This document shows, piece by piece, positions 13,174-21,776 of a stretch of 64,000 nt of DNA. Below the pieces are notes generated by a model that had not been told where the DNA came from, did no database searches, and worked only from the letters and a program-made list of their open reading frames with translations. Source of the stretch: SPDF01 sp963812085 (GTDB taxonomy: Bacteria > Gemmatimonadota > Gemmatimonadetes > Gemmatimonadales > GWC2-71-9); NCBI GenBank assembly GCA_963812085.1, contig CAWETL010000006.1, positions 1-64,000 on the forward strand. Reading direction: 5' to 3'. The first letter of the stretch is position 1. Every line of letters starts with the position of its first letter. A program made the position numbers and the translations under genes.

Positions 13174-14361
13174 TCAGCCCGGTCCCGGCCACGAAGGCAG
13201 CGCGATGGCATCGCGCAGGCTGTTGCCCATCGCGAGCCTCGCGACGATCGGAACATTGAAGAACCGTACAATCGAGTTGCGGAGGAAGAGTTGCCTGGCA
13301 TTCCGCGGCGCGAACGCGGGCGCCAGGCGAACAGCCGCCTTCTGCTTCGATCGGAGGAACGGCATCAGCATGCCCTCGTAGCGGGCGAACGCCTCGGCGT
13401 GACTGCCCCGCGCCCGTGCCAGCTCGGCGGCCAGCACGTACGCCTCCACCATCGCCAGCGCAGACCCCTGACCGGCCAGGAGCGAGACGCACGCCGCCGC
13501 ATCGCCCAGCAGCGCCACCCGGCCGCGCGTCCAGGACGGCATTCGTATCTGGCTCACGCGGTCATAGTAGAACGTCTTGGCGTCGCCGATGCGCTCGAGG
13601 ATCGCCGGAGTCTCCCACTTGGCGCCAGCGAGACGCGCCCGAAGCGTTGCTTGCTGCGCATCGGCATCGTGAATCGGGACGCTTCCGTCGTCGACGAACG
13701 CGAACAGGAACATCGTGACGTCGTCGCGCAACGACAATCGCGTGACCTGGTGACCGACCTGCGTGTACATCACCGCGACGAGTTCGTCGCGCGGGCGGTA
13801 TCCCTCGACCTCGAACGCGGCGACCGTGATCCCCAGGTACTTCTCGAAACGGTCCTGCGGACCGAACACCAGTCGGCGCACCTGTGAATGCAGGCCATCC
13901 GCCCCAACGACCAGATCGAAATCGCGAACCCTGCCGCTGTCGAAGGTGACGCGAACACGAGCCCCGTCGTCGTCAAGCGCCCGCACGCTGTCCCCAAAGA
14001 TCGTCTCGACCCCGCGGCCGCACGCGCCGTAGATGATCGCCCCGAGATCGCTGCGTGCGATGCTCACATAGCGCCCGCTCGTCCCGCGCACGAACAGCAC
14101 CGGGTCGAACGCAGAGATCCGGCGTCCCCCGTCGTCCACCTGCCGGACCTCGGCCAGGCGATAGCCACGGCGCATCACCTCGGGCACGATGCCCATCCGG
14201 TCGGCCACATCGAAGCCGGCGCCCCAGAAGTCGACGAGGTAGCCGCCGCGCCGTAGCTCCGGGGAGTGCTCGACGAGCGTGGGCGCGTAGCCGGCGCGCT
14301 GCAGCCAGTACGCGAGCGTCGGACCGGCAATCCCCGCGCCGACGATGAGAATGGTCATCAT
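13174..14361 (-). CDS. FAD-dependent monooxygenase (PHBH/TetX-like)
   Basis: 395 residues. The N-terminal dinucleotide-binding motif is ILIVGAGIAGPTLAYWLQRAG (split here around residue 20), the central DLVVGADGLHSQVR (about residues 148-161) is the DG motif, and GRVALLGDAAACVSLLAGQG (about 281-300) is the GD motif of class A flavoprotein hydroxylases. Substrates range from phenolics to tetracyclines and cannot be told here. The TetR gene 72 bp upstream on the same strand is the likely repressor. The pair lies against the direction of the cassette genes. Confidence 0.9.
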   Translation of the reverse strand: MMTILIVGAGIAGPTLAYWLQRAGYAPTLVEHSPELRRGGYLVDFWGAGFDVADRMGIVPEVMRRGYRLAEVRQVDDGGRRISAFDPVLFVRGTSGRYVSIARSDLGAIIYGACGRGVETIFGDSVRALDDDGARVRVTFDSGRVRDFDLVVGADGLHSQVRRLVFGPQDRFEKYLGITVAAFEVEGYRPRDELVAVMYTQVGHQVTRLSLRDDVTMFLFAFVDDGSVPIHDADAQQATLRARLAGAKWETPAILERIGDAKTFYYDRVSQIRMPSWTRGRVALLGDAAACVSLLAGQGSALAMVEAYVLAAELARARGSHAEAFARYEGMLMPFLRSKQKAAVRLAPAFAPRNARQLFLRNSIVRFFNVPIVARLAMGNSLRDAIALPSWPGPG

Positions 14362-14433
14362 TGTCGATACCTCCCGTCTGTACCAAGGTTAGCCCAGCTC
14401 CACGCCTGGCCTGCCGCGTCATCCCCGCCCGGA

Positions 14434-15090
14434 TCAACCGGCTCGTGGACGAGCGTCCTTCCGTCGCCTGGGCCCGCCCCGGGCGCTGCGGCGGGGACCG
14501 ATCAGCATCGCCTCGAGCGGGCGGGCCACCTGCATCACGTCGAGAGTCGGATCCACCAAGCGGTGGAAGAGCAGGCCGTCGAGGGCCGCGGCCAGCAGGA
14601 TCGCCACGGCGGGCAGGTCGAGCTCCGGATCGAGCTCGCCGACGTCGCGAGCCTCGCGCAACCGGTCCAGGATGACCCGTCGAAAGCGCTGGGAAGCACT
14701 GGTGGCCCACCTGCGAAAGGAGGCATTCCGCGTTGCCTTCACCATCGCTTCCGCGAGGATGGTCGAGCCGGGGGCCTCCTTCCCGTGGCGCTCGATCCAT
14801 CGCAGGACCGCCCGGATCGAGGCACCGATCGTGGCGCCGGACCGAAACCCCTCGACCGCGGGGCCCAGGGTCCGCAGAAGGGCGTCCTGTGCCGCCTCCA
14901 TGACCAGGGCCGTTACCGAGCCGAAGTGGTAGTGGACCAGCGCAGGGTTCACGCCGGCGCGCTCGGCGATCGAGCGCGTGCGGACACGGTCGACCCCTAT
15001 TTCGGCCATCAACTCGACCGTCGCGTGGAGGAGCCGTTCCCGGGTCTGCCGCGAGTTCGTGTCCCGGGCCATCCTCTTGTGATTGGTCAT
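14434..15090 (-). CDS. TetR-family transcriptional repressor
   Basis: 218 residues. The N-terminal DNA-binding helices read RERLLHATVELMAEIGVDRV and SIAERAGVNPALVHYHFGS (about residues 17-60), the TetR signature. The remainder is the helical ligand domain ending in a basic tail. It is transcribed ahead of the flavin monooxygenase and probably senses that enzyme's substrate. The start ATG at 15090 is supported by the family's usual 15-20 residues before the first helix. Confidence 0.9.
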   Translation of the reverse strand: MTNHKRMARDTNSRQTRERLLHATVELMAEIGVDRVRTRSIAERAGVNPALVHYHFGSVTALVMEAAQDALLRTLGPAVEGFRSGATIGASIRAVLRWIERHGKEAPGSTILAEAMVKATRNASFRRWATSASQRFRRVILDRLREARDVGELDPELDLPAVAILLAAALDGLLFHRLVDPTLDVMQVARPLEAMLIGPRRSARGGPRRRKDARPRAG

Positions 15091-15154
15091 ATGCCCAAAT
15101 CATACGCCCAACCGCCCCGGGTGTCCAGCCCCCCGCAGGTTGACGCCCATCCTC

Positions 15155-15420
15155 GGCGACGGAGCGGAGCCTCTCTGACCCCGTCAATACCGCCGTTCGC
15201 GCGAGCCAGGCCGGGGAGCCGACGCTGGCCTTCGAGGACATCTTCAAGAATTGGAACGGGAACTCGCCGGGTTGCCCCCGAGGGATCGGGGGCGTAATGT
15301 TGCGCGGATTCAAGCCCTCCCGGACGACCCGCGACCAGTCGGTGCCGACAGGTTGTCAGCCTCGGGGAAGGCAGGCGCAGGGGGAGTTCGGACTGGGAGG
15401 CGTGATCGGGACAATCGAGC
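15155..15420 (+). pseudogene. Decayed copy of the RHH/RelE toxin-antitoxin cassette
   Basis: The DNA aligns with 4488-4850: GGAGCGGAGCCTCTCTGACC matches the antitoxin's second helix, TGGCCTTCGAGGACATCTTC its tail, and TGCCCCCGAGGGATCGGGGG followed by a GCGCGGATTCAAGCCCTCCC stretch the RelE opening. A segment of the antitoxin is deleted, several frameshifts are present and the toxin's active-site strand is scrambled. No product is possible. It is a fossil cassette that records an older extent of the array. Confidence 0.75.
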
Positions 15421-15455
15421 TCGTGAGCCAAGGTGCATCGCTTGACTCGGGAGCG

Positions 15456-15523
15456 GCCTCACACCAGCATGCAGCGGGCGGCGGTGCACGCAGCCACTAA
15501 CACTGACGCTGATCGCCAGGCGG
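15456..15523 (+). other. Probable decayed attC site
   Basis: GCCTCACACCAGCATGCAGC resembles the left box and arm of the array's attC sites (GCCTAACCAGCGCATGCAGC), and GCTGATCGCCAGGCGGC, ending at about 15523, resembles the right arm. The core boxes are destroyed. Its position between a dead TA cassette and a short secreted-protein gene fits an old attC. Confidence 0.45.
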
Positions 15524-15540
15524 CGTCCCTGGAGGTAACC

Positions 15541-15942
15541 ATGTGGCGTTCAAGCAGTCTTCCCGCGAGCCTCCTTGGACTCGCACTCGTGGCCTCAACG
15601 TCTTTCGGGAGTGTGCCGCTGGTGAAACACGAGCCCGTCGCGTCGCGATACCTGCGGGTATCGGTCGCTCACTGGAACATCAACACCGACTCGCCGGAAG
15701 CGGAGCGTATCTTTCGTCAGATTGAGACTGACGGGGTTGCCGTCTTCCGTGCGCAGCCTGGCTTCGTCCGCTACCGGCTCATGCGGGCGGATAGCACCAC
15801 GACGGTCGCCGTGGCGGAGTGGGAATCCGAAGAACTCGGCAGAGCCGGTGCGGAGCGCTATCGAGCGTGGATGCGAAGCGTTGGGATCATGGATCACATC
15901 ACCCTCGAGACCGTTGCCGGCGACATCGTGGCCGGCTCCTAG
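15541..15942 (+). CDS. Exported antibiotic-biosynthesis-monooxygenase-like (ABM) protein
   Basis: 133 residues starting at ATG 15541 after GGAGGT (15531-15536). The N-terminus WRSSSLPASLLGLALVAS is a probable signal peptide. The mature part YLRVSVAHWNINTDSPEAER to FVRYRLMRADSTTTVAVAEW is a dimeric alpha/beta barrel like ABM/heme-degrading monooxygenases. Export is unusual for this fold. The gene is flanked by decayed attC-like pieces (15456-15523 and 15986-16042), so it may be an old cassette. Function unknown. Confidence 0.68.
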   Translation: MWRSSSLPASLLGLALVASTSFGSVPLVKHEPVASRYLRVSVAHWNINTDSPEAERIFRQIETDGVAVFRAQPGFVRYRLMRADSTTTVAVAEWESEELGRAGAERYRAWMRSVGIMDHITLETVAGDIVAGS

Positions 15943-15985
15943 GGCGGTGCGCAGGGCTCACCCTTCCGCTCCAGTCCACGACGCC

Positions 15986-16042
15986 ACCTGACCAGCGCAC
16001 GCAGCTGCCAAGGGCTCGCTAGTGCTGGCAGCCGGGGCGTCC
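15986..16042 (+). other. Left half of a decayed attC site
   Basis: ACCTGACCAGCGCACGCAGC (15986-16005) differs from an intact ACCTAACCAGCGCATGCAGC by two bases, and TGCCAAGGGCTCGC and CTGGCAGCC continue the match. The right half is missing. It lies just after the exported ABM-like gene, the expected place for its attC. Confidence 0.65.
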
Positions 16043-16105
16043 TAAAGCGTGGCGGGCGTCAGGCCGCATCACGCCTCTCACCTCCCCAACGCATCGAGGT
16101 GCACC

Positions 16106-17029
16106 ATGGTACCCTCCCTTCCCGCCCTGCTGGGGCTCACGGCATCGTTGTTGGGGCAGGGCGTGGCAGGCGGTGTCCCTCCGGGCGCACGACTGGTCGC
16201 ACCCGAGAGCACTGTCGTCGTCATGCTGGGAACCGGCACGCCACGGCCCCTGCCCGACGCCTCGGGGCCAGCGACCGCCGTGGTGGTCGGCAACCGCGTG
16301 TTCCTCGTCGACGCGGGCGCCGGCGTCGAGCGCCGGCTCGCCGCAGCCGGCCTGCCGACCGACGGCGTCACCGCCGCCTTCATCACCCACCTGCACAGCG
16401 ATCACGTGCTCGGCCTGGCGGACCTCATTTTCACGTCCTGGGTCACGGGGCGCTCCCGGCCGTTTCCGCTGTACGGGCCTCACGGGCTGGGGCAGATGGT
16501 CGAGCACCTCTATGCCGCGTTCCAGGAGGACATTCGGATTCGCACGGAAGGGCTCGAGCACGAGTCCCGAGACGGCTACCGGGTAACCGTGCACGAGATC
16601 GCTCCAGGCGTCGTGTACGACAGCGGGGGCGTCCGCGTCACGGCGTTCCTCGTCAACCACGGCGAGTGGCGCGAGGCGTATGGCTATCGCTTCGACGCCC
16701 CCGGCCGAAGCATCGTGCTGTCGGGTGACACGCGACCGAGCGAGGAGCTGGTGCGGATGGCCAAGGGAGTGGACATCCTCATCCACGAGGTACAACCTTC
16801 CGATTCCACGCGGGCTCCTCGCGGCCGCGATGCCGCCGATTGGGCGCGCTATGTCGGTCAATACCACACCACGGCGCTGCAGCTGGGCGTCCTGGCCGCA
16901 CAGGCGGGCCCCAAGCTCCTGGTGGTCTACCATTACGGCCGGCAAGTTGGAGCCGATCAGCTGCTGGCGGATATTCGCCGGTCATTCTCGGGCCCCGTCG
17001 TCTTTGCGGCCGACCTCCAGCGCTTTTGA
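16106..17029 (+). CDS. Exported metallo-beta-lactamase-fold hydrolase
   Basis: 307 residues. ATG 16106 after GAGGTG gives a signal peptide (about residues 1-22). The zinc-binding motif is THLHSDH (His95, His97, Asp99, His100), followed by SGDTRPSEELV and a late VVYHYG. The opening VVVMLGTGTPRPLPDASGPA is typical of the arylsulfatase/RNase Z-like (ElaC-like) branch of the superfamily. It is probably a periplasmic hydrolase of unknown substrate. It lies between decayed attC pieces, but I cannot show that it was a cassette. Confidence 0.85.
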   Translation: MVPSLPALLGLTASLLGQGVAGGVPPGARLVAPESTVVVMLGTGTPRPLPDASGPATAVVVGNRVFLVDAGAGVERRLAAAGLPTDGVTAAFITHLHSDHVLGLADLIFTSWVTGRSRPFPLYGPHGLGQMVEHLYAAFQEDIRIRTEGLEHESRDGYRVTVHEIAPGVVYDSGGVRVTAFLVNHGEWREAYGYRFDAPGRSIVLSGDTRPSEELVRMAKGVDILIHEVQPSDSTRAPRGRDAADWARYVGQYHTTALQLGVLAAQAGPKLLVVYHYGRQVGADQLLADIRRSFSGPVVFAADLQRF

Positions 17030-17138
17030 GGCACGTCGCGACCCGTCGGGACGCAATCGCCAGCATGCGCCGGTCGCAAGACGCACCACACTCATCCCCG
17101 TTCGGCGGACGCTTCCGCATCGGTACCATGGAGGACAC

Positions 17139-17642
17139 ATGCTGCACGAGCTGGATCGCCTCGTAGGCCTCTACGACGAAGGCGGCCTCACCAGGCGACA
17201 GTTGTTGCAGGGCCTGTTCGCGCTCGGCATCGGTCGATACGTCGGCGGCCCGCTGGCAGGCGGAGTCGTGCATCGAGCGCAGGCGGCGCCATTCCATACC
17301 AGGACGCTGAACCATGTGACGATCTATACCTCGAATGTGGCGCGCTCGAAGGACTTCTACCAGCGCTTGACCGGCCTGCCGATCCAGGCAGAGGACAAGG
17401 ATTTCTGCGAATTCGGGCTTGAAGACGGCTTCCTCGGCATCTATGCGATCGATGCTGGCCAGCAACCAGGGTTCAATCACTTCTGCTTCGGCATCGACGG
17501 GTATGAACCACAGGCGACCTTGAGCGCGATCAAGGCGGCCGTGCCCGACGCACAACCGACGTTGCAAGGTCAGAGCCAGGTCTATGTGCTCGACCCGGAC
17601 GGTGTCCGGGTGCAATTTGCGAATGTGAATTACAAGGGTTGA
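17139..17642 (+). CDS. VOC-family protein with N-terminal export-like segment
   Basis: 167 residues. ATG 17139 follows GGAGG. Residues about 18-45 (TRRQLLQGLFALGIGR then a Gly-rich stretch and HRAQAA) resemble a twin-arginine-type signal, although the second Arg is followed by QLL. The mature part has NHVTIYTSNVARSKDFYQRL (about 59-78) and closes with VYVLDPDGVRVQFANVNYKG, a single glyoxalase-fold domain. The export prediction is inference. It is followed at once by a worn attC-like sequence. Confidence 0.78.
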   Translation: MLHELDRLVGLYDEGGLTRRQLLQGLFALGIGRYVGGPLAGGVVHRAQAAPFHTRTLNHVTIYTSNVARSKDFYQRLTGLPIQAEDKDFCEFGLEDGFLGIYAIDAGQQPGFNHFCFGIDGYEPQATLSAIKAAVPDAQPTLQGQSQVYVLDPDGVRVQFANVNYKG

Positions 17643-17657
17643 CGAGGACCGGCGGGC

Positions 17658-17744
17658 GCCTCCCCGCGCATGCGGCGCACGGGCCCGAGCGGCCTCGGCA
17701 GCCGCGAGCGCGCTCAGAGCAGATGCGTCGTTCGTTCGCAAGGC
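17658..17744 (+). other. Probable decayed attC site
   Basis: GCCTCCCCGCGCATGCGGC (17658-17676) resembles the array's left box and arm. GCAGATGCGTCGTTCGTT followed by an AAGGC (to 17744) resembles the right arm and box with a four-base interruption. Its position after a small plus-strand gene is as expected. It is the most distal trace of the array that I can see. Confidence 0.45.
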
Positions 17745-17772
17745 GGCCACAACAGGGAGGCGTCGGATCACG

Positions 17773-18117
17773 ATGAGCAGCGAACAAGGGGCACATGAGA
17801 CGAAGGGTGTTACGGTGACGCTCCTGGCGGCCCTTGACCTCGGCCCTGAAATCGAGGGCATGGCCGGGCGTCAGCTTCGCATGCGCATGGTGACCATCGA
17901 GCCCGGAGGCGTCTTCGGCCCGACCCACGACCACCTAGACAGGCCGGGGATGGTGTACATACTCCAGGGAACGATCACCGACCATCGAGATGGCGTCGCC
18001 AAGGAGTATGGGCCGGGAGTGGGCTGGCCCGAGGACAGGCACACCACACACTGGCTCGAGAACAGAGGAACGATTCCGGCGGTGGAGATCTCGGTCGATA
18101 TCGTCAGGCGATCGTGA
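17773..18117 (+). CDS. Cupin-domain protein
   Basis: 114 residues. A single small beta-barrel is indicated by RMVTIEPGGVFGPTHDHLDR (about residues 38-57), which has the His-containing first cupin motif, and YILQGTITDHRDG followed by GVGWPEDRHTTHWLEN, the second. The metal ligands H-x-H type (THDH) and the later His are present, so metal binding is likely. Its substrate or role is unknown. It forms a same-direction run with the DUF1801 gene after it. Confidence 0.83.
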   Translation: MSSEQGAHETKGVTVTLLAALDLGPEIEGMAGRQLRMRMVTIEPGGVFGPTHDHLDRPGMVYILQGTITDHRDGVAKEYGPGVGWPEDRHTTHWLENRGTIPAVEISVDIVRRS

Positions 18118-18178
18118 GCGCAGGCCACCATCCGTCGGGCGCCGGCGCGTGTTCTCCTGACATCCGAAGGGTGAGCAC

Positions 18179-18598
18179 ATGAAGAAGTCGCACGCGAGCC
18201 AAGGCCGGGAGGCATCGAGGCTCATCTCGGAACGAATCGCGGAACTCGGGGACTGGCGTGGAGAAACTCTCGGCAGGATGCGGAAGCTCATCAAGGAAGC
18301 CGACCCCGATGTCGTCGAGGAGTGGAAATGGATGGGCACCCCGGTCTGGGCGCATGACGGCATCATCTGCACCGGCGAATCCTACAAGAAGGTCGTGAAG
18401 CTGACCTTCTTGAAGGGCGCGTCTCTCAGGGATCCGACCCGTCTCTTCAACGCGAGTCTCGACGGAAACGCGCGCCGCGCGATCGACATCCGCGAAGGAG
18501 ACGACATTGACGAGTCCGCCTTCAAGGCGCTGGTTCGCCAGGCGGTCGCCGTGAACAGTCGTGGCAAGTCGACGCCCTCGAGGAATGTGAAGTCCTGA
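18179..18598 (+). CDS. DUF1801 protein
   Basis: 139 residues. WRGETLGRMRKLIKEADPDV then VVEEWKWMGTPVWAHDGIIC and ESYKKVVKLTFLKGASL are the DUF1801 blocks. It is shorter than the cassette paralogue at 12551 and lacks its basic tail. ATG 18179 is preceded by a weak ribosome site. The biochemical role of the family is not established. Confidence 0.85.
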   Translation: MKKSHASQGREASRLISERIAELGDWRGETLGRMRKLIKEADPDVVEEWKWMGTPVWAHDGIICTGESYKKVVKLTFLKGASLRDPTRLFNASLDGNARRAIDIREGDDIDESAFKALVRQAVAVNSRGKSTPSRNVKS

Positions 18599-18660
18599 AC
18601 GGCGGGCGGACTCGGCCGCGCCTGATGTGCAGGTCGTCGCGCGATCCTGAGGGAGGCGTC

Positions 18661-18921
18661 ATGGCGGAGTCCACTCCCGAACCCGTCCACCAGCCCCCGA
18701 GGCGAATCCTGGCTGCCGCTGCGATCGTGGTCGCACTCGCCGCCTGGTGGCTCCTGCACACCTATACGAGCGCCGGAACACACGAGTGCGAAGCGCTGTA
18801 CAAGTCTGCGCGCAGCGCCGCCGATACCGCCCGGATCGACACGGTGGTGACGGCTGGCAGCCGGGCGCAAAACGAGCCTCGCACGTGTGGCTTCCTGCGC
18901 AAATCGGCCCGGTGGCAGTGA
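18661..18921 (+). CDS. Small single-span membrane protein
   Basis: 86 residues: a short polar start, one hydrophobic helix (about residues 17-36, ILAAAAIVVALAAWWLLHTY) and a C-terminal part with three cysteines (HECEAL and PRTCGFLRK region), probably outside the cytoplasm. Not recognised as a family. ATG 18661 has GAGGCG upstream. It converges on katG, with a shared terminator between them. Confidence 0.55.
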   Translation: MAESTPEPVHQPPRRILAAAAIVVALAAWWLLHTYTSAGTHECEALYKSARSAADTARIDTVVTAGSRAQNEPRTCGFLRKSARWQ

Positions 18922-19030
18922 GCCTTGCCCGGCACCCGGAAGGCGGCGGATCACGCGGGGGCGGCGCCAGGGCGTGAGCTCCGGGACCGGCTCCCGCCCG
19001 GCTGGCCGGGCGCAGGCCGCGTCGGCACGC

Positions 19031-19072
19031 AGAAGGGGGGCGTCCCCTGGCACAACGGGACGCCCCCCTTCT
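19031..19072. terminator. Bidirectional intrinsic terminator
   Basis: A perfect 16-bp stem (AGAAGGGGGGCGTCCC at 19031-19046 with its complement at 19057-19072) encloses a 10-base loop between two convergent genes. The A and T bases at the stem ends give a short U-run in either direction. It would end both the small membrane-protein mRNA and katG. Confidence 0.82.
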
Positions 19073-19099
19073 TCACCGGCCCGGAACGCGCCCCGGGAC

Positions 19100-21310
19100 T
19101 CAGGCCAGGTCGAAGCGATCCAGGTTCATCACCTTGGTCCAGGCCGCCACGAAGGCCCGCACGAAGGCCTCCTTCGAGTCATCGGAGGCGTACACTTCCG
19201 CGAGCGCCCGGAGCTGGGAGTGCGACCCGAAGATGAGGTCCACACGGGTGGCCGTCCACTTCACGTTGCCGGTCACGCGATCGCGCCCCTCGAACAGGTC
19301 GCCGGCGTCCGATACCGGCTTCCACGTGGTGCCCATATCGAGCAGGTGTACGAAGAAGTCGTTGGTGAGCGTCTCGGGGCGGTCGGTGAAGACGCCGTGG
19401 CGGGACTGTCCAACGTTCGCATTGAGGACGCGCATGCCGCCGACGAGCACCGTCATCTCGGGGGCGGTCAGCGTCAGGAGTTGCGCCTTGTCCACCAGCA
19501 GCTCCTCGGCCGACACGGTGTAGGCGGCCTTCTGGTAGTTGCGGAACCCGTCGGCGATCGGTTCGAGCACGCCGAACGACGCCACGTCCGTCTGCTCCTG
19601 CGACGCGTCCATGCGCCCGGGGGTGAACGGCACCTGCACCTCGACCCCCCCCTTCTTCGCCGCCTGCTCGACTGCCGCGCACCCGGCCAGCACGATCAGG
19701 TCGGCGAGCGACACCCGCTTCCCGCCCTTCTGCGCGGTGTTGAAGTCTTTCTGGATCGTCTCGAGGATCTCGAGCGCGCGCGCCAGCCGGACCGGCTGGT
19801 TGACCTCCCAGCCCTTCTGCGGGGCCAGGCGGAGCCGCGCGCCGTTGGCGCCCCCGCGCTTGTCGGAGCCGCGGAAGGTGGAGGCCGACGCCCAGGCGGT
19901 CGCGACGAGCTGGGCAATGGACAGCCCCGAGGCGAGGAGCTTCCCCTTGAGGGCCGCGATGTCCTTCGCGTCAACCAGCGGGTGATTGACCGCGGGGATG
20001 GGATCCTGCCACAGCAACTCTTCCTTGGGGACCAGCGCGCCGAGGTAGCGGGAGCGCGGACCCATGTCGCGGTGGGTCAGCTTGAACCACGCTCGGGCAA
20101 AGGCATCGGCCAACTGCTCCGGGTGCTTGTGGAACCGCTTCGAGATCGCCAGGTAGGCCGGATCCACGCGCATCGCCATGTCGGCCGTCGTCATCATCGG
20201 CGCGTGCCGTTTCGACGGGTCGTGCGCGTCCGGCACGGTCGTCTTCGCCGCGGGATCCTTGGGCGTCCACTGGTGCGCGCCGGCCGGGCTCCTGGTCAAC
20301 TCCCACTCGTAGCCGAGGAGGGTGTCGAAGTATCCGTTGTCCCACTTGACCGGGTTCGGCGTCCACGCGCCCTCGAGGCCGCTGGTGGTCGTGTCCGCCC
20401 CCTTGCCGCTCCCGAAGCTGTTCTTCCAGCCGAGCCCCTGCTCCTCGATGCCGGCGCCCTCGGGCTCGGGACCGACGAGCTTCGGGTCGCCTGCGCCGTG
20501 GGTCTTGCCGAAGGTATGGCCGCCAGCGGTGAGGGCGACGGTTTCCTCGTCGTTCATCGCCATGCGCGCGAAGGTCTCGCGGATGTCGCGGGCGGAGGCG
20601 AGGGGATCGGGATTGCCGTTCGGCCCTTCCGGGTTCACGTAGATCAGCCCCATCTGGACGGCGGCGAGCGGGTTTTCGAGCTCCCGGTCGCCGGCGTAGC
20701 GCTTGTCGCCGAGCCACTCGGCCTCCGCGCCCCAGTAGATGTCCTGCTCGGGCTCCCAGACGTCCTCGCGGCCGCCGGCGAAGCCGAAGGGCTTGAGGCC
20801 CATCGACTCGATGGCGCAGTTGCCGGCGAAGATCATGAGGTCGGCCCAGGAGAGCTTCCTGCCATACTTCTGCTTGATCGGCCACAGCAGGCGACGAGCC
20901 TTGTCGAGGTTGGCGTTGTCGGGCCAGCTGTTGAGGGGGGCGAAGCGCTGGGTCCCCGAGCCGGCGCCGCCGCGGCCGTCCCCGGTGCGGTAGGTGCCGG
21001 CGCTGTGCCACGCCATCCGGATGAAGAGCGGCCCGTAGTGACCGTAGTCGGCCGGCCACCAGTCCTGCGACGTCGTCATCAGCTTGAAGAGGTCCTTCTT
21101 GAGGGCCTCGAGGTCAAGCGTCTTGAACTCCTCGGAGTACCTGAAGGCCGGCCCCATGGGATCCGACTCGGCGGGGTTCTGGTGCAGCATCCCGAGGTCC
21201 AGTTGATTGGGCCACCAGTCGCGGTTCGACCGGCCACCCGCGGTCGTCGCCTGGCTCCCACCGTGCATGACCGGGCATTTGCCACCGGTCCTGGATGTGT
21301 TGTCGTCCAT
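19100..21310 (-). CDS. katG: Catalase-peroxidase KatG
   Basis: 736 residues, the full length of bacterial KatG. It breaks down hydrogen peroxide and has broad peroxidase activity using haem b. The distal site Arg98-Trp101-His102 lies in LFIRMAWHSAGTYR, and the proximal His265 in TAGGHTFGKTHG. The Met-Tyr-Trp cross-link residues are in place (Trp101, Tyr224, Met250). The C-terminal degenerate domain is complete, ending VMNLDRFDLA. ATG 21310 is chosen because GGAG lies 6 bases upstream; an in-frame ATG four codons earlier (21322) is possible. Divergent from the small coiled-coil gene at 21501. A strong terminator follows at 19031-19072. Confidence 0.97.
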   Translation of the reverse strand: MDDNTSRTGGKCPVMHGGSQATTAGGRSNRDWWPNQLDLGMLHQNPAESDPMGPAFRYSEEFKTLDLEALKKDLFKLMTTSQDWWPADYGHYGPLFIRMAWHSAGTYRTGDGRGGAGSGTQRFAPLNSWPDNANLDKARRLLWPIKQKYGRKLSWADLMIFAGNCAIESMGLKPFGFAGGREDVWEPEQDIYWGAEAEWLGDKRYAGDRELENPLAAVQMGLIYVNPEGPNGNPDPLASARDIRETFARMAMNDEETVALTAGGHTFGKTHGAGDPKLVGPEPEGAGIEEQGLGWKNSFGSGKGADTTTSGLEGAWTPNPVKWDNGYFDTLLGYEWELTRSPAGAHQWTPKDPAAKTTVPDAHDPSKRHAPMMTTADMAMRVDPAYLAISKRFHKHPEQLADAFARAWFKLTHRDMGPRSRYLGALVPKEELLWQDPIPAVNHPLVDAKDIAALKGKLLASGLSIAQLVATAWASASTFRGSDKRGGANGARLRLAPQKGWEVNQPVRLARALEILETIQKDFNTAQKGGKRVSLADLIVLAGCAAVEQAAKKGGVEVQVPFTPGRMDASQEQTDVASFGVLEPIADGFRNYQKAAYTVSAEELLVDKAQLLTLTAPEMTVLVGGMRVLNANVGQSRHGVFTDRPETLTNDFFVHLLDMGTTWKPVSDAGDLFEGRDRVTGNVKWTATRVDLIFGSHSQLRALAEVYASDDSKEAFVRAFVAAWTKVMNLDRFDLA

Positions 21311-21500
21311 GACGCGCTCCATTCGTACCAGCGTTGAGTGCACTGCCAATTCACGACACAACAAGACGGCACTGAAATGCGACTCCACGTCGCGGCTTGC
21401 ACGGCTGTAATTTAACAGGAGAGCGGCGTGGTCTCCTACTCCGGGCCCCGTCAGCGCTCGCACGTGCCGCCTCGCTCCACCCTGTCCATCGAGGGCATCC

Positions 21501-21776
21501 ATGAACGGCATATTCGCCCTGATCCCCATCATGGCGCTGGGCGTCGCGGTCACCGCGATCATCTCGTCGAGCGTGCTCAAGCTCCAGCGTCTTCGCCTGG
21601 AAGAGGCCAAACTCCGGGCGGGAAATCCCGCTGAGCTGGACGACCTCGCGCACCAGGTATCGGATCTTCGGCACGAACTGGCCGAAGTGCAGGAGCGGCT
21701 GGACTTTGCGGAGCGCATGCTCGCGCAAGTCAAGGAGGCGCGCGGCCTTCCAGGAGGGAGCCATGCAGAAGCGTGA
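21501..21776 (+). CDS. Small membrane-anchored coiled-coil protein (PspB-like)
   Basis: 91 residues. An N-terminal membrane helix (FALIPIMALGVAVTAIISS, about residues 5-23) is followed by a charged helix with heptad character and the sequence HELAEVQERLDFAERMLAQV (about 58-77). The layout resembles phage-shock protein B, which senses envelope stress, but no pspA or pspC lies nearby. A paralogue with the same QERLDFAER core is at 35282. It overlaps the aldo/keto reductase start by 14 bases, suggesting coupling. Confidence 0.68.
   Translation: MNGIFALIPIMALGVAVTAIISSSVLKLQRLRLEEAKLRAGNPAELDDLAHQVSDLRHELAEVQERLDFAERMLAQVKEARGLPGGSHAEA

Noticed and set aside
17030..17138. CCAGCATGCGCCGGTCGC as another attC remnant
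   Set aside because: Only one short arm-like stretch, with no second arm or core box; too weak to list.
18887..21337. Very long open frame on the plus strand opposite katG
   Set aside because: It is the antisense of a clear KatG; its sequence is low-complexity Arg/Gly/Val, a codon-bias artefact in GC-rich DNA.
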